Shown here piece after piece: positions 14,325-24,100 of a stretch of 32,901 nucleotides of DNA. Source of the stretch: Bacteroidota bacterium (GTDB lineage Bacteria > Bacteroidota > Ignavibacteria > Ignavibacteriales > Ignavibacteriaceae); NCBI GenBank assembly GCA_021813585.1, contig JAKAJV010000108.1:1-32901 (forward strand), read 5' to 3'. The notes beneath the pieces are model-generated. The model searched no databases. It was not told the DNA's origin and saw only the letters and a program-made list of their open reading frames with translations. How positions within the stretch are numbered: the stretch's first letter is position 1; every line of letters begins with the position of its first letter. The position numbers and the translations under genes were made by a program.

Positions 14325-16190
14325 TTAATTTACATCTCTTCTTAATTTTAATATTACCGATGTACCTTCATTAACTTTACTATAGACACTTATTGTGCCA
14401 TTATGTGCATTAATTATATTTGATACAATGGACAATCCAAGTCCTGTACCATTTCCCCGGGTTGTAAAAAAAGGCTTAAATATCTTATCCAAATTTTCCG
14501 GCTCTATTCCATGTCCGTTGTCTGTAATTTTTATATTAACTCCATTTTCTATATATGCTTTAATTTTTATTTCACCATTTTCTTCCATTGCTGCTATCGA
14601 ATTCTTAATAATATTTAGTAAGGCCTGTTTCATCTGCATCTTATCACAAATTATTAAGATGTCTTCTTTGGTTATGTCAGCTTCTACTTTAATATTTTTC
14701 TGACTAATATCATCATTTGCGAGAAATAAACTTTCATTTAATAAATCTGAAATAAATACACTTTCTAAATTTAATTTTGTTGGGCGGGCAAAATAAAGGA
14801 AATCGGCTACTATATTATTTAAATTCTTTATTTCGTTCTGAATTTTGTCTACTCGTTCAATAGCTTCATACTCATCTTTTAGCTCTCGTTTTAATAACCC
14901 AAGATACAATGAAATGGAATTTAGCGGATTTCTAATTTCGTGCGCAATGCCTGCTGATAATTCGCCTAAATTCGCCAGCCATTTTTTTTCTTCTACTTGT
15001 ATTTTCAATTCTTTTATATCAGATAAATCAACTAACAGCCAATTACTTCCTATTAACTTTTTATTTGAATCTAATAGTGGTGCAACTTTTACAGACAACG
15101 TCTTAACTTTTTCCGCTAATATTAATTCCTCTTCTAAGAGAGCTGTAAATTCTTTTTTGTTATATATATCGTCGACTATCTTTCTGAATGGATGTTCTTT
15201 ATTAAAAATATCAGTGTAATGTTTATGTGTAATACTGGCTGTCTTAATATTTAGCAGCGTTTCTGCTTCTCCGTTGCATACTGTTATGCGTCCCTCCAAA
15301 TCTATGGTTAAAATTCCAGTAGGAATATTTTGTAATATTAGCTCATTATAAGATTTGATATTATCAGCTTCATTTTCTGCTTTTTGTTTTAATATTTTTA
15401 ATTTGGTTTCATTCTCACGAATATCTTTTTGCATAGCATTAAAAACGTTGCCTAAAAAACCTATTTCATTTCTTGAAATTATATTTATATCTTCCTGATA
15501 ATTGCCGCAGCTTATTCTTTGTGCAGCGCTTACTAATTTTTTTATTGGATTTGTAATCGATTTGGCTAATATGAAGCTTAATATAACGGCAGCTAAAAGG
15601 CTTATTAAGTTTAAATAAAATATAAAGCGTTCAATTTTATTTATAACATTTAAAAAAGTTGGACTTGCCTCTACACATGCTATCGCAATTATTTTCCCAT
15701 TCTTATTTTTAATGGGAGAAAAAGCAGATTTTACAAGGTTCCCGTTGTAATCCCTGTATAACGTAGTGGAAACTGTTTTCCCTTCTTTTGCTTCCTTAAG
15801 TTCAATTAAATTTGTTTGAAGCTGAGGTATTGCAGAACCTATGTTATTATTTTGATCGGCATCTAATAGTAACTTATTCGATTTATCTACAATATATACG
15901 CTTTCTAATTCGAATGATTTTTTAAGCCCTCGTAATGATGAGCTAAGTGATTCATAAAATTTGCCTTTTTCTATTCCGGGAGTTATATAAGACAATAGGT
16001 CCGGTTGCACTAAATAAGTTATTTCAGCCGATGCACTTTTAAGTTTATTACCCAATTCCTCATCAAAATATTTTTTCGTTTGAAAATATATTATCCATCC
16101 AACTGTGTTGATTAGTAATATCGTGAATAATATAAAATATAGTGTGAACTGCGCTTGTAATGATTTTATATGTATTCTTTTATTCCTCAT
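14325..16190 (-). CDS. Membrane sensor histidine kinase with periplasmic Cache-like, HAMP and PAS domains
   Basis: The 621-residue protein has a transmembrane helix at about 15-37, a periplasmic sensor region (about 40-185) of single-Cache type, and a second membrane helix (about 187-208). These are followed by a HAMP linker with ITNPIKKL, a PAS domain (about 285-395), a HisKA domain with the phospho-accepting His in AGIAHEIRNPLNSI, and a HATPase_c domain. The ATPase boxes are NIIKNSIAAM (N box), ITDNGHGI (G1), FFTTRGNGTGLGL (F/G2). It is the partner of the sigma-54 regulator that starts three bases downstream. The Cache-like sensor suggests a small extracellular ligand, unknown here. This is the first gene of the four-gene operon, divergent from the periplasmic protein gene at 16278. 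Confidence 0.93.
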   Translation of the reverse strand: MRNKRIHIKSLQAQFTLYFILFTILLINTVGWIIYFQTKKYFDEELGNKLKSASAEITYLVQPDLLSYITPGIEKGKFYESLSSSLRGLKKSFELESVYIVDKSNKLLLDADQNNNIGSAIPQLQTNLIELKEAKEGKTVSTTLYRDYNGNLVKSAFSPIKNKNGKIIAIACVEASPTFLNVINKIERFIFYLNLISLLAAVILSFILAKSITNPIKKLVSAAQRISCGNYQEDINIISRNEIGFLGNVFNAMQKDIRENETKLKILKQKAENEADNIKSYNELILQNIPTGILTIDLEGRITVCNGEAETLLNIKTASITHKHYTDIFNKEHPFRKIVDDIYNKKEFTALLEEELILAEKVKTLSVKVAPLLDSNKKLIGSNWLLVDLSDIKELKIQVEEKKWLANLGELSAGIAHEIRNPLNSISLYLGLLKRELKDEYEAIERVDKIQNEIKNLNNIVADFLYFARPTKLNLESVFISDLLNESLFLANDDISQKNIKVEADITKEDILIICDKMQMKQALLNIIKNSIAAMEENGEIKIKAYIENGVNIKITDNGHGIEPENLDKIFKPFFTTRGNGTGLGLSIVSNIINAHNGTISVYSKVNEGTSVILKLRRDVN

Positions 16191-16277
16191 CTGTTCTTAT
16201 AAAATTTTCACATTCTTTTCATCTTTACTATATATTTTGGGTCTAAATAAAATCATTTTTCTTTTAGGAGTTATTTT

Positions 16278-16958
16278 ATGCAAACCAAGTTAATAAATGT
16301 AAAATTAAATATATCATTTTTAATTCTAAGTTTGGCGTGCTTCGTTTTATTTTATAGTAATCAAATTAAAGCCCAGCAATTGCCTACGGCTATATATAAT
16401 ACTGGAGAAGCCGCTGAAGATTTGGTAGATTTTGCCCAAGCAGGCAACTGGAAAGAAATTAAAATTAAAATAAATACAATAGATGACTTGTACAAAGCAT
16501 ATCGTTCTGAGGTCCTTAGCAATAAATTGTCTTCCCAACTTTTAGATTTTTATTCAATGTATATAGAACAGCTTAACTCTTCCCTTAAATCAAAAAATTC
16601 TAAAGATATTGCTTTTGCTGCAAATCAAATTACGGGTATTGGCGTAGATTTTTCCAGCCACTTTAAACAAAAGATCCCTGCTGAAATTGGTAGATTAGAT
16701 TATCTTGGACGTGAACTTCTATTAGAAGCACACGATAACAACCTAACAGCAATCGATAGGAGGTTGGGCGATGTAGACTATACATGGCAATCTATAAAAC
16801 CGGATATTTTAGCTCATCATGGAGTCAAACAAGCGGCTGTTTTTGAAAAATTAGTTTCTGAAATTAAGTCACTTAAAAACAAACCAGTTTCATCTGAATA
16901 CAATAAATTCGTTAATAAATATTCAGATCATATTGACAAACTTGAAAAATTGTTTTAG
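16278..16958 (+). CDS. Periplasmic all-helical protein, unknown function
   Basis: A clear TAGGAG precedes the ATG by about eight bases. The 226-residue product has a signal peptide (about 1-32, ending NQIKAQQ) and a mature part that appears as a bundle of amphipathic helices, with no cysteines for haem and no metal motif seen. The gene is divergent from the kinase operon, with 87 bases between the starts, so the two may share a control region. It is followed 52 bases later by the YncE-like gene. Helical periplasmic proteins of this size can be metal or haem binding, but nothing in the sequence shows that here. Confidence 0.75.
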   Translation: MQTKLINVKLNISFLILSLACFVLFYSNQIKAQQLPTAIYNTGEAAEDLVDFAQAGNWKEIKIKINTIDDLYKAYRSEVLSNKLSSQLLDFYSMYIEQLNSSLKSKNSKDIAFAANQITGIGVDFSSHFKQKIPAEIGRLDYLGRELLLEAHDNNLTAIDRRLGDVDYTWQSIKPDILAHHGVKQAAVFEKLVSEIKSLKNKPVSSEYNKFVNKYSDHIDKLEKLF

Positions 16959-17010
16959 TAGATTGTTAATTTATTCTATTCATATTTTATATAACATATT
17001 ATAGACTTTT

Positions 17011-17997
17011 ATGAAAAAATTATTTTTCTTAATCTGTTCGCTGTTCATTTTTATCCCGGCAGCAGCTTTCTCTCAGACTTCGGGATACAAAGTTACCGGT
17101 GCTATTAACATCGGCGGGCAAGGCTGGTGGGATTATCCTTCAATTGATGTGCCTATGCACAGATTATATCTAGCCCATGCAGTTAAAGTAAATGTTATCG
17201 ATTTAAAAACAAACAAAGTGATTGGCGAAATAGATGGGCTTAACGGAGTTCACGGGATCGTTTTCGCGGATGAATTCGGAAAAGGATTTATAAGCAACGG
17301 CAGAAGCGATTCGGTTACAGTCTTCGATCTGAAAAGCTTAAAGACAATCGCAGGCATCCATGTAACCGGCAAAGATCCCGATGCAATTGTATATGATCCT
17401 TTTACGAAGAGAGTTTTTACGATGAACGGTCATAGCTCCAATGTAACGGTAATCGATGCCAAGACTGATAAGGTAATAGGAACAATTCAACTAGACGGCA
17501 GCCCGGAATTCTGTGTTTCAAACGGCAAGGGCTTAATGTATGTTAACCTGGAAAACAAAAGTCAGATCGAAGTATTTAATCCAAAAACATTAAAGACAAT
17601 TAAGACTTGGTCACTTGCACCGGGAGAGGGACCATCTGGCTTGGCAATAGACGTTAAGCACGATATTTTATTTTCCGGCTGCCATAATAAATTGATGGCG
17701 GTGGTAAATGCAAATACCGGCAAGGTAATTACAACTTTGCTAATTGGCGGCAGGGTTGACGGCTGCAGCTTTGATCCGGAAACAAATCTTGCTTTCAGTT
17801 CTAACGGCGACGGAACTTTAACTGTTATTCGCGAAGTATCATCTAAAGAATTTAAAGTTATCGATAACATCGTTACTCAGCAAGGATGCAGAACAATGGA
17901 GATCGATCTGAACAGTCATAATATTTATTTACCCGGCATGCTCGAAGCAAAAGATAAAGCTAAGAGCTTCGGTGTACTAATACTCGCAAGAAAATGA
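17011..17997 (+). CDS. YncE-like seven-bladed beta-propeller, periplasmic
   Basis: The 328-residue protein has a signal peptide (about 1-21, ending AFSQ). It is followed by repeated 40-45-residue blades with the YVTN-type pattern: V-x-V-(I/F)-D-x-(K/L)-T-x-K-V-I-G-x-I, seen for example at VNVIDLKTNKVIGEI and VTVIDAKTDKVIGTI. Such propellers bind ligands or partners in the periplasm or at the cell surface; the family has no single function. It lies 52 bases after the helical protein gene and 85 before the PepSY-like gene, so a short operon is possible. Base composition is higher in GC than the upstream block. Substrate unknown. Confidence 0.88.
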   Translation: MKKLFFLICSLFIFIPAAAFSQTSGYKVTGAINIGGQGWWDYPSIDVPMHRLYLAHAVKVNVIDLKTNKVIGEIDGLNGVHGIVFADEFGKGFISNGRSDSVTVFDLKSLKTIAGIHVTGKDPDAIVYDPFTKRVFTMNGHSSNVTVIDAKTDKVIGTIQLDGSPEFCVSNGKGLMYVNLENKSQIEVFNPKTLKTIKTWSLAPGEGPSGLAIDVKHDILFSGCHNKLMAVVNANTGKVITTLLIGGRVDGCSFDPETNLAFSSNGDGTLTVIREVSSKEFKVIDNIVTQQGCRTMEIDLNSHNIYLPGMLEAKDKAKSFGVLILARK

Positions 17998-18082
17998 TTT
18001 CCGGTAAAGTATTTTCATCCTGGTTTCATAATCAATCTTTAATTTTGTTATGTCAAACAAAAAAATAATTAAAGGAGGTTTT

Positions 18083-18589
18083 ATGAAATTGACAAAAGTA
18101 TCTTTCTTATCATCTGTATTAGCTGCCGGTATTTTATTAGCTGCCGGTTCGCTTCTGTTTGCTCAGGAAAAAAAGATTAGCGAGAAGGAAGTGCCATCTG
18201 CTGTTTTGAACTCATTCCATAAGGCATATCCAAAAGCCGAAATTAAAGGATTGAGCACAGAAACGGAAAAGGGCAAAAAATATTTTGAAATTGAGAGCGT
18301 TGAAGGTACAAAGCATATTGATCTTTTAATTTCGAAGACCGGCAAGATAACCGAGGTTGAAGAGACAATACCTACAGACCAACTGCCAGGCGCGGTAATG
18401 AAAACGCTTGAAGCGAAATTTAAGGGATTGAAAATTGAGAAAGCAGAAAAAGTTACTAGCGGAGCTGTCTCTAATTACGAGCTTGTAATTGAAAGCAAGG
18501 CAGGCAAGCATGAAGTAAAGCTTAATGCCGCCGGTAAGCTTTTAAAATCCGAAAAGATTAGGAAAGGCGAATCGGACGAATCCGACTAA
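18083..18589 (+). CDS. PepSY-like periplasmic protein with two domains
   Basis: AAAGGAGGT lies five bases before ATG at 18083, so this start is preferred over an ATG 33 bases upstream at 18050. The 168-residue product has a signal peptide (about 1-28, ending LLFAQ) and two PepSY-like domains. The first is about 36-90 (VPSAVLNSFHKAYP, then KKYFEIE, then GKITEVEE) and the second about 97-155, with the same strand-helix order. Proteins of this class are small periplasmic beta-lactamase-inhibitor-like folds, often beside two-component or transport genes, and their role is unknown. A hairpin follows at 18608-18642. Confidence 0.85.
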   Translation: MKLTKVSFLSSVLAAGILLAAGSLLFAQEKKISEKEVPSAVLNSFHKAYPKAEIKGLSTETEKGKKYFEIESVEGTKHIDLLISKTGKITEVEETIPTDQLPGAVMKTLEAKFKGLKIEKAEKVTSGAVSNYELVIESKAGKHEVKLNAAGKLLKSEKIRKGESDESD

Positions 18590-18607
18590 TTGCTTTTAGT
18601 TCATTAT

Positions 18608-18642
18608 GCCGCATTTGGGATTTTTATAATTTTGAATGCGGC
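18608..18642 (+). terminator. Hairpin after the PepSY-like gene
   Basis: GCCGCATT (18608-18615) pairs with AATGCGGC (18635-18642) around a 19-base AT-rich loop. It lies about 20 bases after the stop codon. There is only a weak T-run after it, so termination may be partial. It separates this gene from the MITE copy and the efflux operon. Confidence 0.5.
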
Positions 18643-18666
18643 GCTATTTATAACGTAACTTAAATA

Positions 18667-18809
18667 CTCATGTTATGCAAAATTATAAAGCTTGAGTGTC
18701 ATACCCGCGAAAGCGGGTATCCAAGATGCGAAAATATGATAAAAAATGGATTCCCACTTTCGTGGGAATGACAATGCAGACATCAAAATATATTCCTGCG
18801 TAACATGAG
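18667..18809 (+). mobile_element. 143-bp MITE-like element, copy 1
   Basis: The ends are 13-bp inverted repeats (left CTCATGTTATGCA, right complement of CTCATGTTACGCA). A 7-base direct repeat TTAAATA (18660-18666 and 18810-18816) flanks it, as expected for target-site duplication. Two hairpins with GAAA tetraloops (on opposite strands) lie inside, TACCCGC/GCGGGTA and ATTCCCAC/GTGGGAAT. A second copy in reverse orientation at 27233-27375 differs at three of 143 bases. It sits 26 bases before the start of the efflux TolC gene and so must carry or displace its promoter. Confidence 0.85.
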
Positions 18810-18835
18810 TTAAATAGTTTTAAATATTGGAATAC

Positions 18836-20083
18836 ATGCGAAACTTAATTTTACTTATCTCAATCCTTCTCTTGTTTCAAATAAAATTTTACGCTCAAAC
18901 AGATAGCTTAACATTAAGCAAGGCGATTGAGCTGGCGCTAAAGCATAATCAAAATATTACGCTAGCAAACCAGGAAATAGAAAAGAGTAAAGCAGCGTTA
19001 AAGGAAGTGAAAGCCAATCTTTATCCTTCGCTTTATGGAACGAGCCATTATCTATACGCTCCGGAAAACGGTTACGACCCGGTTGTAACAAACGGAGGCG
19101 AGTACGGTCTTCAGCTTAACGCAAATTATACTTTATTCGACGGCGGAATACGAAGCGCCCTTATTAAGAAGGCTTCGGTTAGCATCGAAGGAAAAAGCCT
19201 CAGCCTCCAGCAGACAAAATCGGAAATAAGATATTTGGTAAGGGTTGTTTACTACCAAATTTCTGCGGCTAATAATGAACTTGAGGCTCAAAGGAAAGGA
19301 GTAGCGGAATTAACCAATTATCTTCAACTCCTAGAGCAATTAAAATCCGGCGGCATTGCATCCGAAAGCGATGTGCTGAAAGCTAGAGTGGATTTGAATA
19401 ATCTTATTATCTCGCTAGAAACCGTTAAACAAAACATTGAAAAATTAAAATTCAATATGAACAATTTGCTCGGCAGAAGAATTGACAAGCCTTTCGAGAT
19501 TTATCAAAACACTGCTGCTGATACTTTAATGCAGCCTAACTCCGACTTAAATAAAATGATAGAACTTGAAGTTGTTCAAAATGAGGCTAAAGCGAGCAGC
19601 TACGATATTAATATCGCTAAAGGAGAAAAGCTTCCGCAGCTTTCTATTACGGGCGACGCCGGTGTGCTCGGCGTTAAGCCGAACAACATCAAGCAAGATG
19701 CGGGTTATTCGCTTTTCTTTTCCTTCAGCGTGCCGCTTTTTACCTGGGGCGGAATAGACGGCAGAATTCAACAAGCCGAGATAACGCAGAGACAGGCATT
19801 AACTAATATTGATTTAACAGATAGAGCACTTCAAACGCAGCGGCTTACCATTTTAAGTGAGATTGAGCTTGCAAAAAGGAATATGATAAATTATCAGTCA
19901 TCTATAAAGACTGCTGAAGAAAATTATCTATCCTCCGAAGCGCGCTTTAAGGGCGGCAGCGGCACCAACCTTGATGTTCTTGATGCTCACCGCTTGGAAA
20001 TTCAAGCTGAACTGGATTATAATAATGCTGTTTTGCAGTATCAAACTGCAAAAGCAAGCTTGTTGAGATTGTATGGTATGTAA
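18836..20083 (+). CDS. TolC-family outer-membrane efflux protein
   Basis: From ATG at 18836 the product has 415 residues; a TTG nine bases upstream is a weaker alternative. A signal peptide (ending IKFYAQ) is followed by two outer-membrane-efflux-protein repeats of long helices, for example LSKAIELALKHNQNITLANQEIE (start, cited as A-I-E-L-A-L-K-H-N) and SEDVLKARVDL-type segments, ending AVLQYQTAKASLLRLYG. It would form the trimeric exit duct for the adaptor and pump encoded next. It starts the three-gene operon, with 44 bases to the adaptor gene. A MITE copy lies directly upstream. Confidence 0.9.
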   Translation: MRNLILLISILLLFQIKFYAQTDSLTLSKAIELALKHNQNITLANQEIEKSKAALKEVKANLYPSLYGTSHYLYAPENGYDPVVTNGGEYGLQLNANYTLFDGGIRSALIKKASVSIEGKSLSLQQTKSEIRYLVRVVYYQISAANNELEAQRKGVAELTNYLQLLEQLKSGGIASESDVLKARVDLNNLIISLETVKQNIEKLKFNMNNLLGRRIDKPFEIYQNTAADTLMQPNSDLNKMIELEVVQNEAKASSYDINIAKGEKLPQLSITGDAGVLGVKPNNIKQDAGYSLFFSFSVPLFTWGGIDGRIQQAEITQRQALTNIDLTDRALQTQRLTILSEIELAKRNMINYQSSIKTAEENYLSSEARFKGGSGTNLDVLDAHRLEIQAELDYNNAVLQYQTAKASLLRLYGM

Positions 20084-20127
20084 AACAACATAAATTGAAA
20101 ATTTTTACTAAATACATTTAATGAATA

Positions 20128-21129
20128 ATGAATTCGAATTATAAAAAATATATTGCTGTAATTTTTCTTTTAACCGCATTGGTAAGCGGCTGTGCCAACG
20201 ATGCAAAAGAAACGCCCGAACCCCCTGTCGTAGTTCAAGTAAAAACCGGTTTGGTTCAAACCGGAACAGTTGATCAAACGGTTACTGCTACAGGTCAAAC
20301 TTCGGTTCAAAAATTATTTCAAATAAATTCGCCTTTAACCGGTGTTATAGTTAAGATGAAATATTTTAACGGCGATGTGATTAACAAAGGCGATGTAATT
20401 TGTTTGATAAGAACGAAAGAATCTCAAGCTGCAATTACCGGTGCCGAATTGCTGCTGCAAAATGCCGTTACACAACAGCAGAAAAACGAAGCTGAGCTGG
20501 CACTAAACTCCGCCAGAAAGAATTCTAACGAAGTAAAAATAATAGCGCCGTTTACAGGCATACTAACCAAGAAGATGAAGAACGAAGGCGAAGTTGTTGC
20601 CGAGGGTGATCAAATAGGCGCGCTGATAAACGACGCTTCAATTATTTTTATTGCAAATGTTCCCGCTTCATCAATTTCAAAAATTAAGAGGGGCGAGACT
20701 GTATATCTTAAATTTGCCTCGCAAGATGGGAAAGAATTTTCCGGAACTGTTAAGCGAATTGAACCCACGGTAAATGCGGATCAGACAATACCGGTGCAAA
20801 TTGAATTTAACGGCATGCATAAGATTTTTGAAGATGCGCTTTTCGGCGAAGCTTCTATTTTAACCGGTAGGCTTCCGAATCAATTAATTGTCCCGGTTAA
20901 AGCGGTACTTCATGATGATGAAAACAATACAAACTCGGTTTTTCTAATCAATCCGGATTCGATTGCGTATAGCGTTAATGTTAATGTAGTTCAGCGCGGC
21001 GATTCAACTGTGGCTGTTTCTTCGCCGCAGTTAAAAAAAGGAATGGCGGTTATTGTTGAAGGAAGTTACGGCTTGCCGGATTCAACAAAAGTTAATGCCA
21101 TACCTTCCGGCGTGCAGGTATCCAAATGA
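20128..21129 (+). CDS. Efflux RND periplasmic adaptor (membrane-fusion) lipoprotein
   Basis: The 333-residue protein starts with a lipoprotein signal (LVSGC, lipidated Cys22). It shows the adaptor order: lipoyl/barrel-sandwich half-motifs around a short helical hairpin (INSPLTGVIVKMKYFNGDVINKGD, cited as G-V-I-V-K and G-D-V-I, then APFTGILTKKMKNEGEVV), then a beta-barrel domain and a membrane-proximal domain. The coiled-coil hairpin is short. It links the inner-membrane pump to the TolC duct. Its stop codon overlaps the pump start (ATGA), showing tight coupling. Confidence 0.9.
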   Translation: MNSNYKKYIAVIFLLTALVSGCANDAKETPEPPVVVQVKTGLVQTGTVDQTVTATGQTSVQKLFQINSPLTGVIVKMKYFNGDVINKGDVICLIRTKESQAAITGAELLLQNAVTQQQKNEAELALNSARKNSNEVKIIAPFTGILTKKMKNEGEVVAEGDQIGALINDASIIFIANVPASSISKIKRGETVYLKFASQDGKEFSGTVKRIEPTVNADQTIPVQIEFNGMHKIFEDALFGEASILTGRLPNQLIVPVKAVLHDDENNTNSVFLINPDSIAYSVNVNVVQRGDSTVAVSSPQLKKGMAVIVEGSYGLPDSTKVNAIPSGVQVSK

Positions 21130-24100
21130 ATATATTCTTATTTGCAGAACGTCACGCTAAAGCGATAATCTTCGGCATCGCACTATTATTCCTTGCCGGA
21201 ATTTATGCCTCGATAAATTTGCCGGTTGCAATTTTCCCCAACATCGATTTTCCGAGAATAGTTGTTCTGGTTGATAACGGCGAGCAGCCTGCTCAGCAAG
21301 TTATGATTACATTGACCAAGCCGCTTGAAGAAGCCATACGCGCAGTTCCCGGCGTTCGCGATGTTCGCTCCACTACCGCAAGAGGCTCTGCAGAAATATC
21401 AATTAACTTTGATTGGGGCACAGATGTAATTCAAGCACAGCAGCTTTTGCTTGCGCAAATATCATCAGTAAGAAATCAACTTCCTTCAACTGCGAATATC
21501 GTAGTGGAAAGAATGAACGCCACTTTCTTTCCGATAATGGGATATGAAATTACGTCCGATACTCACAGCCAGGTTGAGTTAAAAGATTTAGCGCTTTATA
21601 CTATTCGTCCTATTCTAAGCAGAATAAAAGGAATCTCGCAGGTTGTTGTTGTCGGCGGAAGGACAAGAGAATTTTTAGTAACGGTAAATCCGTTAAAGTT
21701 AGCTTCCTATCATTTAAGCATTAAGCAGGTTTCAGATGCAATCGGAAATACAAATATAGTCAGCTCCGTCGGATACATGGATGAGAATTATCATCTCTAT
21801 CTTACGCTTGTTGACGACATGTATAAAACGATTGACGATATAGACAGCACGGTAATTGCCACACAAAATTCAACGCCTATTTATCTTCGGGATGTTGCTA
21901 ATGTAACCCCGTCTCTTAAGGATGAGTACATTAGAGTTACCGGAAACGGCAAGCCCGCAGTGCTGATAAATATTGTAAGGCAGCCGGACGGCAACACCGT
22001 GCAAATTGCCAAGGATGTAAAGGCTGCGCTGAACAATTTGAAATCTCAAATCCCTTCCGGAATTACCATTAGAAATTATTATGATCAGTCAGAGCTTGTT
22101 ATGGGTTCTTTTGGAAGCGTTAGGGACAGTATCGGCATCGGGGTGCTGTTCGCAATTATTGTGCTTCTAATCTTCCTAAGAAATTGGCGCGTTACCTTTG
22201 TCGCGGCCGTAATAATTCCCGCAACCGTGTCGATTACAGCAGCGCTGCTGATGGTAACAAACCAAACGCTTAACATGATGACGCTCGGCGGAATAGCCGC
22301 GGCAATAGGACTGATAATTGACGACACGATTGTTATCATCGAAAATGTTTTCCGGCATTTCGGGCACGGGCACGAAAAAATATCGCATGCAATTTCAGCA
22401 TCGATTAAAGAAATGCTTCCTGCTGTTATCGGTTCAAGCTCGAGCACAATAATTATTTTTCTTCCGTTCGCTTTCTTAGGCGGAGTAACCGGCGCATTCT
22501 TTAAATCACTTTCGTTAACGATGGCGCTGGCTTTAATTGTTTCTCTTGTACTCTCATTAATTTTCGCGCCGATGCTGGCTTCCAAAATAATTCGTGTAAA
22601 AGATTTTCAGAAAGAGGCTAAAAGCGAAAGCTCGGGCAGAATACTTTTGCTTTATAAGAAATTCCTCCGCTTTCTTGTTGAAAGAAGATGGATTGTTCTG
22701 CCGATTATTCTTATTCTGCTTGCATCCGGCTATTACATCTACTTGCATCTAGGCAGCGAGTTTATGCCGAAGATGGATGAAGGCGCTTTTGTAATGGATT
22801 ATGTTGCGCCGTTCGGAACTTCGCTTAATGAAACAAACCGGATGCTGATGCATGTTGAAAAAATTATTATGAGCATTCCGGAAGTTGAAACGTATTCCAG
22901 GAGAACCGGAACTCAAATGGGGTTTTTTATTACAGAACCTAACACCGGCGATTATCTGATAAAGCTGAAAAACAATCGAACCAAAAGCATTGATGAGGTA
23001 ATAAATGAGCTTCGCCAAAAAGTAGAAACCTCTGAGCCTGCCTTGCAGATTGATTTTGGACAGGCGATGCAGGACCTAATCGGCGATCTTACCAGTGTGC
23101 CTTCGCCCATTGAAATAAAAGTATTCGGCGAGAACAAAGAGATAATGCAGGCTGAAGCAAAAAAAATCGCTAATCTTATAAGTCGTGTCCGCGGCGTTGT
23201 GGATGTTTTTAACGGCATAACAATAAGCGGACCGGCATATATTATTAAGGTTAATCAAGAAGCTGCCGGCAGGGCGGGGTTTACGGTTTCCCAATTACAG
23301 CAGATTATTTATAACTATGTTCATGGAGAAATTCCTACAAGCGTTCAAAGCGGAGAAAAATTAATCGGCATAAGAATTAGATATCCTGATGAATACCGGG
23401 ATAATATCGATAAGCTGAAAACAATTCGAATCGTTTCCCCCAACGGCGGCAGCTATATGTTAGGCTCATTGGCAAATATTTCCGTTGATCCCGGCCAATC
23501 GGAAATTGATAGAGAGAATCTTAAACAGATGGTAGCCGTTACCGCAAGAATTTCCGGTAGAGATTTAGGCAGTACAATCGGTGCTATTAAAAATGAATTA
23601 AATAAAAATTTAGTTTTGCCTCAAGGGGTCTCAATTAGCTACGGCGGAATATATAAAACACAGCAGGAATCTTTTTACGGACTTTTGATGGTTCTGTTAG
23701 CCGCTTCGCTGCTGGTTATTCTTGTGCTTGTAATTGAGTTTGAATCTTTCTTCCTCCCGCTTGCAATTTATCTTGTCGCACTGCTTTCACTGTTCGGCGT
23801 GTTCCTGGCTTTGTGGATTACGAACATTTCATTCAATATTACCAGCTTTATGGGCGCAATTATGATGGTTGGCATTGTTGCAGAGAACAGCATCTTTCTT
23901 GTCCATTACTTCTTGCAATTTCAAAAGCAGGGAATGCCGTTGAAGGAAGCGATTGTTGAAGCTGGTGCGGTAAGGTTTCGCCCGATTATAATGACGGCGC
24001 TCGCCGCAATATTGGCCCTTATGCCTCTGGCACTTGGAATCGGCGCCGGTGCGCAGATGCAGCAGCCGCTTGCCATAGCGGTTATCGGCGGATTTTCGTT

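Noticed and set aside
18692-18775. The two GAAA-loop hairpins as terminators of the PepSY-like gene
   Set aside because: They are part of the MITE, present identically in the second copy, and so not specific to this gene.
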